Source of the DNA: a virus
IMG/VR virus record: IMGVR_UViG_3300043775_002839
Span: 29,706-93,705 of that record
DNA length: 64,000 nucleotides
Reading direction: 5' to 3' (one strand)
The notes beneath the pieces are model-generated. The model saw nothing but the letters and a program-made list of their open reading frames with translations. It had not been told where the DNA came from and searched no databases. The number at the start of each line of letters is the position of its first letter. Position 1 is the stretch's first letter. Positions 27,248 to 34,786 of this stretch are shown piece after piece. The position numbers and the translations under genes are program-made.

Positions 27248-27268
27248 TTAAATAAAAATATAAATAAA

Positions 27269-27619
27269 ATGAAAATAATTAAAACATTTGAGGAATTTAC
27301 AAGCTCACTTCAAGAAGATGCAATCGATGCAGGTGAAGATTCAAAAGTAGTAGTTGACGATGTCACACTTGACTCAGGAAAAGAAATTAAATCCACTGAA
27401 ATCCTAGGGACTATATTATCCTCTAAAAGTGAAAAGGAATTTAAAGAATATTTCTATAAAGAATACGGAAATACAGCGTTTACCGAAGAGGATATGTTTA
27501 CCCTTGTTAAATTTTTTAATGACTACCAAGAGGAAGTTGCTCAAAAAGAGAAGGATGCCGAAAAAGATGCAGAAGGCGGAGAAGGTGGCGAGGAAAAGGA
27601 TCCATTGGCAGACATTTAA
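27269..27619 (+). CDS. Small acidic prohead core protein with targeting-like N-terminus
   Basis: 116 residues, very acidic, with a Glu/Lys/Gly-rich C-terminus (KDAEGGEGGEEKDPLADI). It starts MKIIKTFEEFTSSLQED, which resembles the T4 capsid targeting peptide with an LxE protease site (LQE). The position between portal and protease corresponds to the T4 gp67/gp68 core proteins. No sequence identity to those is claimed; the assignment rests on location, charge and the N-terminal peptide. Confidence 0.6.
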   Translation: MKIIKTFEEFTSSLQEDAIDAGEDSKVVVDDVTLDSGKEIKSTEILGTILSSKSEKEFKEYFYKEYGNTAFTEEDMFTLVKFFNDYQEEVAQKEKDAEKDAEGGEGGEEKDPLADI

Positions 27620-27646
27620 TTTTTAAAAATCTTCAAAAATTAACTG

Positions 27647-27655
27647 GATATATAA
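27647..27655 (+). promoter_or_regulatory. Late-type promoter box GATATATAA before the protease-scaffold gene
   Basis: Exact box, 25 nt before the start at 27680. Confidence 0.6.
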
Positions 27656-27679
27656 TAGAAATATAATAAAATAATAATT

Positions 27680-29602
27680 ATGACTAAAAACTTACTGATC
27701 CTAGAAAGATCGTCTACAGAGTTAGAGTTTAAACAAGAAGGTGGGACCTATGTTCTAGAGGGTATCTTTGGAGAAATCGATAAGAAAAATCGTAATAACC
27801 GAATCTATACTGAATCTGAATACTTACCGCAAATTGAGGCTCTACAGGCAAAAATTAAATCATCTAAGTTATTAGGTGAATTAGATCACCCGCAAACATT
27901 TGATGTTTCTTTAAAAAATGTATCACATATTATTGAAGAACTTACTTATGACACAGAAACTAAGCAGGTTAAAGGACGTATAAGATTATTAGATACTGAT
28001 GCTGGAAGACAGGCAAAAGCCCTTGTAGATGCTGGTGTTCCATTACAAATTTCAAGTAGAGCAGCTGGTGCAGTTGAATCTAATGGAACTGTAAAAATTA
28101 AACAATTATTTACTTATGATTTAGTGGCAGACCCTGGGTTTGAAAACGCTGAATTGAAAAGAGTTAATGAAGCTTATGGGTTTCTTAATGAAGGAAATGA
28201 CCTATTTATTTACGAGATAAATAAAGAAAACGAACAACAACCAATCGAAAATATAAACGAAACAAAAATGGCAGAGTCTAAATTTATTACGGTTGAGGAT
28301 TTTAATAAATACTCTAAATATCTTTCTGAAGAAATTAAATCTATTAAAGAAGGTATGAATTCTTTAACAGAATCAGAGTCTACTAGTTCTCAATTAGGAA
28401 CCCTTAAAGAATATACTGATTATTTAGCTAAGAAATTAGATGAATCAATCAAATATTCAGAACACATTGCTGAAAAAGCAGACCAAGGTATTCAATACTC
28501 AGAAACACTTGCAGAGAAATTGGATCAAGGTATTCAATACTCAGAGCATATTGCTGAAAGCGTTGATGCTATCAAAAATTACACTAACTATTTAGCTGAA
28601 TCTTACAATGAAGGTTCTACTTCTTACGAGAATTTAATTAAATATACTGAATATTTAAGAGAGAACTTAGAAAAAGTAACTGAGTATGCTGAGTACGTTG
28701 CAGAAACTGTTAACACTAACCTATTATTAGAAGACGAAGCAGGAATTCCAGCTGAAGACCTTAAAGATGAAACAGAAGATGTTTCTCCTGATGTCGTAGA
28801 TGCTGACGGTAATGTAATCACTGGAAAACCAGAAGACGTTGCTAAAGATGTAAAACTTGCTGGTAGTGGAGATGCTGCTGGTGAAGAAATTAAAGAAGCA
28901 AACGACGGAACTGCAGCAGGTTTACCAGCTGAAGATATCAAAAAAGCTACTAAAGATGTTACTGTAGATGTAATTGATGCTGACGGTAATGTAATTAAAT
29001 CAAAACCAGAAGATGTAGAAAAGGACTTAGAACTTGCCGGTAAAGGAGACGCTGCTGGAAAACAAGTTGACCAGATGGAAGCTTACAAAAATTCAATCAC
29101 TTCTAAATTAGAAGCCCTAGTTGAAAAAGTAAATGCTAAAAAAGAAGACAATCCAACATTCTTTAAATTTATCTCTGAAGAGAAAGTAACCGAATTTAAC
29201 GCCCTATCTACTGAAGATAAAACTAAAGTTGTAAGTGCAGTCGAAGGTAGAGGTTACCTAACTGAAGGACAAATCTTGGCCCTATGGAATACTTCATTAA
29301 GTGGAGTTGTAGAAACTAATAATTCACCTACAGTTATTAAATTAATGCCAACTGAATACCATGATACTTGGGCTAAATGTTCTGAAGGTAAGAAAAACCA
29401 AATCATCGCGCAGTCTAAATATCATAAATTAGAAACAGCTTACCAAGTTGCAAACTTTTGGCAAACTAGAGACCTTAGAGAAGTTGCTCCAGTAATGGAA
29501 AAAATCGCTATGGTAAATGAATCAACAGTTGAAGATGTTCAAACTTTAGGTTATGATGCTACCCAATTAGGTGCTGAAATTGCAAAAAGATTCAATAGAT
29601 AA
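27680..29602 (+). CDS. 21: Prohead protease gp21 fused to core scaffold (gp22-like)
   Basis: Residues 1 to about 185 are a gp21-type serine protease: GIFGEIDKKNRNNRIY, catalytic His in LLGELDHPQTF, and catalytic Ser in QISSRAAG. From residue 197 onward the sequence is a long charged coiled coil with repeats such as KLDQGIQYSE and YLAE, and two copies of a block ending in VIDADGNVI...KPEDV, typical of a scaffold that is later digested. Many (I/L)xE sites are present. An internal ATG at 28268 in an A-rich start-like context (AACAAAAATGGC) could give a separate scaffold, as in nested phage protease/scaffold genes. In T4 the two are separate genes. Confidence 0.82.
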   Translation: MTKNLLILERSSTELEFKQEGGTYVLEGIFGEIDKKNRNNRIYTESEYLPQIEALQAKIKSSKLLGELDHPQTFDVSLKNVSHIIEELTYDTETKQVKGRIRLLDTDAGRQAKALVDAGVPLQISSRAAGAVESNGTVKIKQLFTYDLVADPGFENAELKRVNEAYGFLNEGNDLFIYEINKENEQQPIENINETKMAESKFITVEDFNKYSKYLSEEIKSIKEGMNSLTESESTSSQLGTLKEYTDYLAKKLDESIKYSEHIAEKADQGIQYSETLAEKLDQGIQYSEHIAESVDAIKNYTNYLAESYNEGSTSYENLIKYTEYLRENLEKVTEYAEYVAETVNTNLLLEDEAGIPAEDLKDETEDVSPDVVDADGNVITGKPEDVAKDVKLAGSGDAAGEEIKEANDGTAAGLPAEDIKKATKDVTVDVIDADGNVIKSKPEDVEKDLELAGKGDAAGKQVDQMEAYKNSITSKLEALVEKVNAKKEDNPTFFKFISEEKVTEFNALSTEDKTKVVSAVEGRGYLTEGQILALWNTSLSGVVETNNSPTVIKLMPTEYHDTWAKCSEGKKNQIIAQSKYHKLETAYQVANFWQTRDLREVAPVMEKIAMVNESTVEDVQTLGYDATQLGAEIAKRFNR

Positions 29603-29607
29603 TATTA

Positions 29608-29638
29608 TTTTTTGGTTTTTTTAAAAAAACCAAAAAAA
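29608..29638. terminator. A/T palindrome, possible terminator after the protease-scaffold gene
   Basis: TTTTTTGG-rich arm followed by its complement, able to form a long A-T hairpin; no separate T run follows, so termination is only probable. Confidence 0.45.
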
Positions 29639-29642
29639 CAAA

Positions 29643-29651
29643 GATATATAA
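29643..29651 (+). promoter_or_regulatory. 23: Late-type promoter box GATATATAA of the capsid gene
   Basis: Exact box, but about 110 nt upstream of the start, giving a uniquely long leader. Confidence 0.6.
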
Positions 29652-29667
29652 TACTTATTAAAACATA

Positions 29668-29726
29668 TTCGATGCTCAGTTAAGAAGCAAAAAACTGAAA
29701 TAATATCGAAAACTCGTAATATACGA
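29668..29726 (+). promoter_or_regulatory. Structured leader of the major capsid mRNA
   Basis: Nested pairing TTCGAT/ATCGAA (29668-29673 with 29705-29710) enclosing TCAGTT/AACTGA (29676-29681 with 29693-29698), then a hairpin TCGTA/TACGA (29714-29726). Could stabilise or regulate the most abundant late mRNA. Confidence 0.5.
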
Positions 29727-29761
29727 AAACATAAAACCATTAAAAAAAAATAAATTTACAA

Positions 29762-31279
29762 ATGGCAAATTTAATTAATGAAGCAGAAATCAGAGCAACG
29801 TGGGCTCCGATTATCGAATCTGCGACAGGTATCAACGATGCAAGCAAATTAGCTTGGATGTCAGAATACTGTCACAACCACAAATTATATGAAGATGCTT
29901 CTCAAATGAGCTTAGGTACTGCTGGTAACATCTTTGGTATGGGTGCTACAGCTTTACCTGGAAATACCTTTACAAATGGTATGTCTACTACAAAAGGTTC
30001 TGGAGACAAATCTCCTTCTTTACTTCCTTTAGCAATGCAAGTTGCTGCTCAAACTATCGGTCTTGACTTAGTACCAGTAGTTCCTATGGCTGGTCCAATG
30101 GGATTATTATCTTACTTAGACTTTGTTTACGAAGGTGGTAAATTAGGTGGAACTACTGCTCCAACTTATGTTAAAGCTAACCCAGTTGCTGGTACTTCTG
30201 ATTTAGCAGCTGCTACTGCTGGTTCTCCTGCAGTTGCAACATCTACAACTTATACTTACATTGGAAAATCTCGTATCGATGGTTATTCAATCTTTAAAGT
30301 AAATGGTAACCCAGTTGCTGCTAACGTTGCTGCCGATTTACTATTAGCTGTAAATGCTGTATTATCTCCTGATACTACCGGTACTATCTTAGATGTACAA
30401 TTAGTAAAAGCTTTAGAGGATCACGTTAAAGGATTCGCTGCTTCTACTGCATCTGGTACTCCATTTACAAGAGAAGGTGGAGAACAAACTCCAGACAAAG
30501 TTATGGGTCTATCTTTATTCTCTAAAAGCGTTTCAGCTGAAACTTTCCAAGTTGCTGCTGCCGTTACAAGAGAGCAAGTTCAAGATTTAAAACAATTCGG
30601 AGTTGATGCTGTTGCTCAAGTTGAAGCTGTTTTAACTAATGAATTAACTCAAGGTATTAACCAATACATCTTAGGAAGAATCAGAACTTTAGGTACTCTT
30701 AACGTTACTAGAGCTTTCAGCGCTGATGCATTTGACTTAAGCTTACCTGCTGCTTCATCTTTAACAGGTGGTGAAACTTTACCTTCTGTTCACAGAAGAA
30801 TTCTTTCTCAAATCTTAGCTTCTGCTAACTTAATTGCTAACAGAGGTAGAAGAGGTGCTGGTAACTTCGCAGTATGTGGACCACAAACTGCTACAGTTTT
30901 ACAATCAATCGCTGGTTTCGTTGCAAACCCAATGGCAAATACTTTCGCACAAGCTGCTGGAGCTATCTACCCATTAGGATCTGTAGCTGGAATTAACATC
31001 TATACTGACCCTACAATGGACTGGGCTGATTATTCAATCGCAGTTGGTAGAAAAGGAGACGGAAACGGACCTGGTATCGTATTTATGCCTTACTTAATGG
31101 CTGAATCAGTTCAAGCAATTGCTGAAGGAACTATGGCTCCTAAAGTAGCTGTTAAATCTAGATTCGCTCTAGTTGATGCAGGATTCCACCCTGAAACTCA
31201 ATATGTTGAATTTAATGTTAAACCAATCACTGCTTCACCAGCTGTTGCACAATGGACTAACTTATTAACTTTAGCTTAA
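29762..31279 (+). CDS. 23: Major capsid protein gp23
   Basis: HK97-fold major head protein (505 residues; T4 521). The N-terminus EIRATWAPIIESATG parallels the T4 gp23 ELLNKWKPLLEG propeptide, and central and C-terminal stretches fit the family: VTREQVQDLKQFGVDAVAQ, NLIANRGRRGAGNFAVCG, and GPGIVFMPYLMAESVQ. Strong codon bias toward TTA, GCT, GGT and ACT distinguishes it from neighbours and fits very high expression. It has its own promoter, a long structured leader and two tandem hairpins downstream. The N-terminal part is probably removed by gp21. Confidence 0.92.
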   Translation: MANLINEAEIRATWAPIIESATGINDASKLAWMSEYCHNHKLYEDASQMSLGTAGNIFGMGATALPGNTFTNGMSTTKGSGDKSPSLLPLAMQVAAQTIGLDLVPVVPMAGPMGLLSYLDFVYEGGKLGGTTAPTYVKANPVAGTSDLAAATAGSPAVATSTTYTYIGKSRIDGYSIFKVNGNPVAANVAADLLLAVNAVLSPDTTGTILDVQLVKALEDHVKGFAASTASGTPFTREGGEQTPDKVMGLSLFSKSVSAETFQVAAAVTREQVQDLKQFGVDAVAQVEAVLTNELTQGINQYILGRIRTLGTLNVTRAFSADAFDLSLPAASSLTGGETLPSVHRRILSQILASANLIANRGRRGAGNFAVCGPQTATVLQSIAGFVANPMANTFAQAAGAIYPLGSVAGINIYTDPTMDWADYSIAVGRKGDGNGPGIVFMPYLMAESVQAIAEGTMAPKVAVKSRFALVDAGFHPETQYVEFNVKPITASPAVAQWTNLLTLA

Positions 31280-31287
31280 TATTTTAC

Positions 31288-31307
31288 TTTAGAACCTACG
31301 TTCTAAA
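31288..31307 (+). terminator. First hairpin after the capsid gene
   Basis: Stem TTTAGAAC/GTTCTAAA with a CTAC loop; no T run, so possibly a 3' mRNA-stabilising hairpin. Confidence 0.5.
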
Positions 31308-31314
31308 GATACTT

Positions 31315-31347
31315 AAAGGGAACTGAGAAATCAGTTCCCTTTTTTTG
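31315..31347 (+). terminator. Strong intrinsic terminator after the capsid gene
   Basis: 12-bp stem AAAGGGAACTGA/TCAGTTCCCTTT with a GAAA tetraloop and a T run. Confidence 0.92.
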
Positions 31348-31348
31348 T

Positions 31349-31357
31349 GATATATAA
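31349..31357 (+). promoter_or_regulatory. Late-type promoter box GATATATAA
   Basis: Exact box immediately after the capsid terminator, 27 nt before the gene at 31384. Confidence 0.6.
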
Positions 31358-31383
31358 TCTATCAAACAAAATACATTAAAATT

Positions 31384-32424
31384 ATGAACAAATTTGAAAA
31401 TTGGTATACAAGTATACTTGAAGAGGTTGCAACACCTACCAAAACCCTAGTTGGAGATGTCGATACGATTATAAACTCACTAGACACTCTTGTTAAAGAA
31501 TTAACTGAAGAATTTGATTCTCCTGAATTTAATGAAGTAAATGAGGCTGATGCAGAAGGTCCAAGCAAAGTTATGCAATGGATTTGGTGGATGCCAAAGG
31601 CCAGAAAGGCGCAACAAAAGATTAACAAAATTAAATTAAATGTTACTGACATGGAAGCTGCCGCTTCAGATGCTCCGGATAAAGACCAAAAGGCAAAAAT
31701 TAGTGCTAAAGCAGGAATTGCTAGAGACCAGGCCGGAGAACTTCAAAAAATGGTTGATGACAAATATGGTGCAAAGGGAGAATTGGTTAAAAAGGCCCTA
31801 AGTAGTGAAAAAATTGCAGGTCAAATTGCATCTATTAAAAGAGCAACGGGATTAGAAGATAATCCAAAAAAGGTTGCATCTTATAAAGAAAAAATGGCTG
31901 AACTTCAAGTTAAATACAAAGAGGATCAGGCTGCAATTGCAGAACTTGAACCTTCTGAAGAGGATAAAAAAGCTGAAAAAGAAAAGAAAGAAAAGGAAGC
32001 AAAAGATGCTAAAACCGCACAAGATAAATTAAATGCTGACGCAGAAGCTGCTAAAAAAGCAACTGCTGATAAAGAAGCTGCCGACAAAGAAACTGCCGAC
32101 AAAGCAACTGCCGACAAAGCAACTGCTGATAAAGAAGCTGCCGACAAAGAAAAACCAAAGGACGATAAAAACTCTAAAGAAGGAAAACTTAAAAGATTAG
32201 AAGATATGTTAGCAAAAGCTAAAGAATCTGGAGACGAAGAAAAAATCAAAAAAGTACAAGACTTAATTGATAAAGTTTCTGCTAAAGAATCATGGCAATT
32301 AGATGGTACTACATTAGGAATGATGTTAGAATCTGAAATCTTAAAATTAGAGATGAGTTTTACATTAAACGAGTCAAAATACAATAATTTTAGCGTTAAA
32401 GATAGATTCTCTAGATTACTATAA
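31384..32424 (+). CDS. Coiled-coil internal head protein candidate
   Basis: 346 residues, Lys/Glu/Ala-rich and largely helical. It contains a run of AADKE/ATADK-type repeats at about residues 217-257. The N-terminus MNKFENWYTSILEEV and sites such as ILE and LEE resemble targeting and protease-processing signals of T4 internal proteins. It has its own late-type promoter directly after the capsid gene. No enzymatic motif. A DNA-packaging-associated internal or scaffold protein is the best guess. The 3' end overlaps the convergent - strand gene by 6 nt. Confidence 0.6.
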   Translation: MNKFENWYTSILEEVATPTKTLVGDVDTIINSLDTLVKELTEEFDSPEFNEVNEADAEGPSKVMQWIWWMPKARKAQQKINKIKLNVTDMEAAASDAPDKDQKAKISAKAGIARDQAGELQKMVDDKYGAKGELVKKALSSEKIAGQIASIKRATGLEDNPKKVASYKEKMAELQVKYKEDQAAIAELEPSEEDKKAEKEKKEKEAKDAKTAQDKLNADAEAAKKATADKEAADKETADKATADKATADKEAADKEKPKDDKNSKEGKLKRLEDMLAKAKESGDEEKIKKVQDLIDKVSAKESWQLDGTTLGMMLESEILKLEMSFTLNESKYNNFSVKDRFSRLL

Positions 32425-32919
32425 TTTAGAATTTTTTCTTGCAATATTTAAAAACTCCTTTTGTTGATTCAATAGGAGTTTTTTTACGTGCTGTTGGAAG
32501 GCAACTGAAGATTTAAGGATTCGACCATCCACCGTCTTACCACCAAGAGTATCGTGATAATCAGGATGAACAAAGTTCTCCACATTAAAGTTATTTATAT
32601 TAGACCTGATAGGTTCACCAGAAAGTGCACAAGTCCAATCAATCGTATCATAGCTCTCCTCAAGCTCTTCACCTTTCATTAGCTCTCCAGTCGACCAATC
32701 ATAATAGTACCTGTCCCTCTTTGAATCGTTTTTATGTTTACACATTTCAAAAATAATGTGTAGGAACTGGTCAGACTGGGCACTTTCTTTTATTAGTGGA
32801 TTCTCTAATAGAAGACGACGCTGTTGTCTAGAGAGACCTTCATAACATACACCATACCTATTCCTTGGATAGGGTCCTCCAGTTCTACGAATCTTTGGGT
32901 ATTTGTTATTAAAAGCCAT
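32419..32919 (-). CDS. Hypothetical protein, minus strand
   Basis: 166 residues on the opposite strand to almost everything else. The N-terminal part is basic (KYPKIRRTGGPYPRNRYG, then LSRQQRRLLLENPL). A central region (WTCALSGEPIRSNINNF) and HPDYHDTLGGKTV follow, and the C-terminus is helical. It is convergent with the internal protein gene and divergent from the gp44 gene. On the minus strand a TAAGTTTC element about 27 nt upstream resembles the TAnnTTTG -7 box. Function not recognised; an early regulatory or host-directed role is possible. Confidence 0.65.
   Translation of the reverse strand: MAFNNKYPKIRRTGGPYPRNRYGVCYEGLSRQQRRLLLENPLIKESAQSDQFLHIIFEMCKHKNDSKRDRYYYDWSTGELMKGEELEESYDTIDWTCALSGEPIRSNINNFNVENFVHPDYHDTLGGKTVDGRILKSSVAFQQHVKKLLLNQQKEFLNIARKNSKL
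32450..32485 (+). terminator. Terminator between convergent genes
   Basis: Stem AAAAACTCC/GGAGTTTTT with a 16-nt loop, followed by T residues; located inside the 3' end of the minus-strand gene. Confidence 0.7.
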
Positions 32920-32951
32920 AAGATATTTATCTGAAACTTATAGAGACCTTC

Positions 32952-32960
32952 TTATATAAT
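32952..32960 (+). promoter_or_regulatory. Promoter box TTATATAAT before gp44
   Basis: Variant of the late-type box ending 25 nt before the gp44 start, in a divergent intergenic region. Confidence 0.5.
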
Positions 32961-32984
32961 ACCTATAAACTTAAACCTAAAAAA

Positions 32985-33935
32985 ATGATTCAAGCACTTT
33001 TTACAGAAAAATATCGTCCTAAAAATCTAGAAGACCTAATCCTTCCAGAACGTGTAATGTCGAAATTTGAAAATGGACTAACACAGAACATGTTATTGGC
33101 AGGTAGCCCAGGAACTGGTAAAACTTCAACTGCAAAGGCTATTGTTAATCAATTTGGATTACCATACCTCTACATTAATGCATCTACCGATACTTCAGTT
33201 GATGTAATTAGAACCCGAATCACTGATTTCTGTTCAACAATGTCAATCCTAGATGACCAAGGAAAATTTAAAGTTGTTATATTAGATGAGGTTGATGGTG
33301 TATCTGACCAATTCTTTAAAGCACTTCGTGCAACCATGGAGCAGTTTGCAAGTAACTCTCGTTTTATTGCAACTTGTAATTACGTTAATAAAATCCCAGA
33401 CCCAATCCTTTCGCGTTTTGAAGTTATTAACTTTGATTTTGATAAAGCAGAAGAGAATGAATTGACTAAGAAATATATTAGACGAGTTTATGATATTTGT
33501 GGAAAAGAGGAGATGACAATTGAAAAACCAGCCCTTGTAGAATTTGTTAAAAGAAACTTTCCAGACTTACGTAGTACTCTTAATAAATTACAAGGATATA
33601 AGACACAAGGTACTCAGAATATTACAATAGATGACGTTAAGAAATTTAATTCAGTCTATAAAGATATGTTTGACCTTATTTTTAATCAAATGGACCCTGT
33701 AGTTAACTATAAGTACATTGTCGGTGAATATTCAAATAGAGTAGATGATGTCCTACAAACGCTTGGTCAAGAATTTATTGAGTATATTCAAACAGAAAAA
33801 CCACAAAATGCCCGACACATTCCGCAAATTGCAATTTGCGTTGCAGAACATCAAGCACAAAGAACCTTGGTAATCGACCCGGTTATTACATTGCTCGCAT
33901 GTGTGTACAAAATTCAAACAATAGTTAACGGTTAG
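32985..33935 (+). CDS. 44: Clamp loader large subunit gp44
   Basis: AAA+ ATPase that opens and loads the gp45 clamp. Motifs: TEKYRPKNLEDLILP near the N-terminus, Walker A GSPGTGKTS at about 39-47, Walker B VVILDEVDG, sensor 1 FIATCNY, and the arginine-finger SRFE. The length of 316 residues equals T4 gp44 (319). The small subunit candidate lies about 2.2 kb downstream, with a glycosyltransferase and a nuclease gene in between. Confidence 0.94.
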   Translation: MIQALFTEKYRPKNLEDLILPERVMSKFENGLTQNMLLAGSPGTGKTSTAKAIVNQFGLPYLYINASTDTSVDVIRTRITDFCSTMSILDDQGKFKVVILDEVDGVSDQFFKALRATMEQFASNSRFIATCNYVNKIPDPILSRFEVINFDFDKAEENELTKKYIRRVYDICGKEEMTIEKPALVEFVKRNFPDLRSTLNKLQGYKTQGTQNITIDDVKKFNSVYKDMFDLIFNQMDPVVNYKYIVGEYSNRVDDVLQTLGQEFIEYIQTEKPQNARHIPQIAICVAEHQAQRTLVIDPVITLLACVYKIQTIVNG

Positions 33936-33936
33936 T

Positions 33937-34725
33937 ATGGAAAAGGTAGCAATAATTTGTCCAATCAAAGATGAAAATACATTTATCCATAAATTCTTTG
34001 AGTACTACAAGCAACATTTAGATAGTAAGGATATTTATATTCTAGATTTCAGATCGTCTGAAGAGTATATTAAAGATGTGATCCGTCCAAATGCAAATGT
34101 AATACATACCGATGCAGATATTTTAGATGCACCTGGAGTTTTCAATGAAATAAAAAAGAACATGGAATTGTTAAAATCTGAAGGATACAATTTTGTGATT
34201 CCATTAGATGTTGATGAGATACTATACTATCATGATGAAGGAGGACTAAAAGGATTCCTACAGGGTTTAACAAAATCCCATGATATAGTAACATGTAGAG
34301 GGTATGAAGTAATTCACATACCAACCCTACAAGAAGACCTGAAACGGGATGAACCATGGGCGCCTCAAATTAAGTATTGGTACCCTGACCAGCAGTGGTA
34401 TGGAAAAACTTTAATCTCAAGGAGTCAACTTGACTGGGAAATAGGTTTTCATAAATATAAAATAGATAATATTTGGCAACCTGACACACATGTCAATGAT
34501 AGATTACTTTTAATTCACATGCATAAAAGTGATTTTAAAACAACGATTGAACGTCACCAAAAATGGTCCTCAATGACATGGTCTGATGAGACAATCGAAA
34601 ATGGTTACAATTACCATTATAGAATAACTGAAAGGCAAAAAATAATAGATTGGTATTTTGAACCAATCTTAAACAATATTGTATATGAAATGCCAGAAGT
34701 AATAAAAAATAACATAAAAATATAA
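33937..34725 (+). CDS. Glycosyltransferase family 2-like protein
   Basis: 262 residues. The N-terminus VAIICPIKDENTFIHKFFEYY matches the GT-A nucleotide-sugar binding start of glycosyltransferase 2-like proteins. The metal-binding DxD is PLDVDEIL (residues about 88-95). HMHKSDFKTTIERHQKWS resembles the C-terminal acceptor region of capsular or O-antigen transferases. It starts one base after gp44. Possible roles: modifying phage DNA, virion proteins or the host surface; substrate unknown. Confidence 0.78.
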   Translation: MEKVAIICPIKDENTFIHKFFEYYKQHLDSKDIYILDFRSSEEYIKDVIRPNANVIHTDADILDAPGVFNEIKKNMELLKSEGYNFVIPLDVDEILYYHDEGGLKGFLQGLTKSHDIVTCRGYEVIHIPTLQEDLKRDEPWAPQIKYWYPDQQWYGKTLISRSQLDWEIGFHKYKIDNIWQPDTHVNDRLLLIHMHKSDFKTTIERHQKWSSMTWSDETIENGYNYHYRITERQKIIDWYFEPILNNIVYEMPEVIKNNIKI

Positions 34726-34734
34726 CACAAAATA

Positions 34735-34767
34735 TTTTACCGTGTCAGATTTTTTTATTATATTTAC
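34735..34767 (+). promoter_or_regulatory. Early-type promoter TTTTACCGTGTC / TATATTTAC
   Basis: The 12-bp upstream element begins exactly 24 nt before TATATTTAC. There is no left terminator arm here, so the element is conserved independently of any hairpin. It drives the FEN-type nuclease gene. Confidence 0.7.
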
Positions 34768-34786
34768 ATAAATAAATTATAGAACT

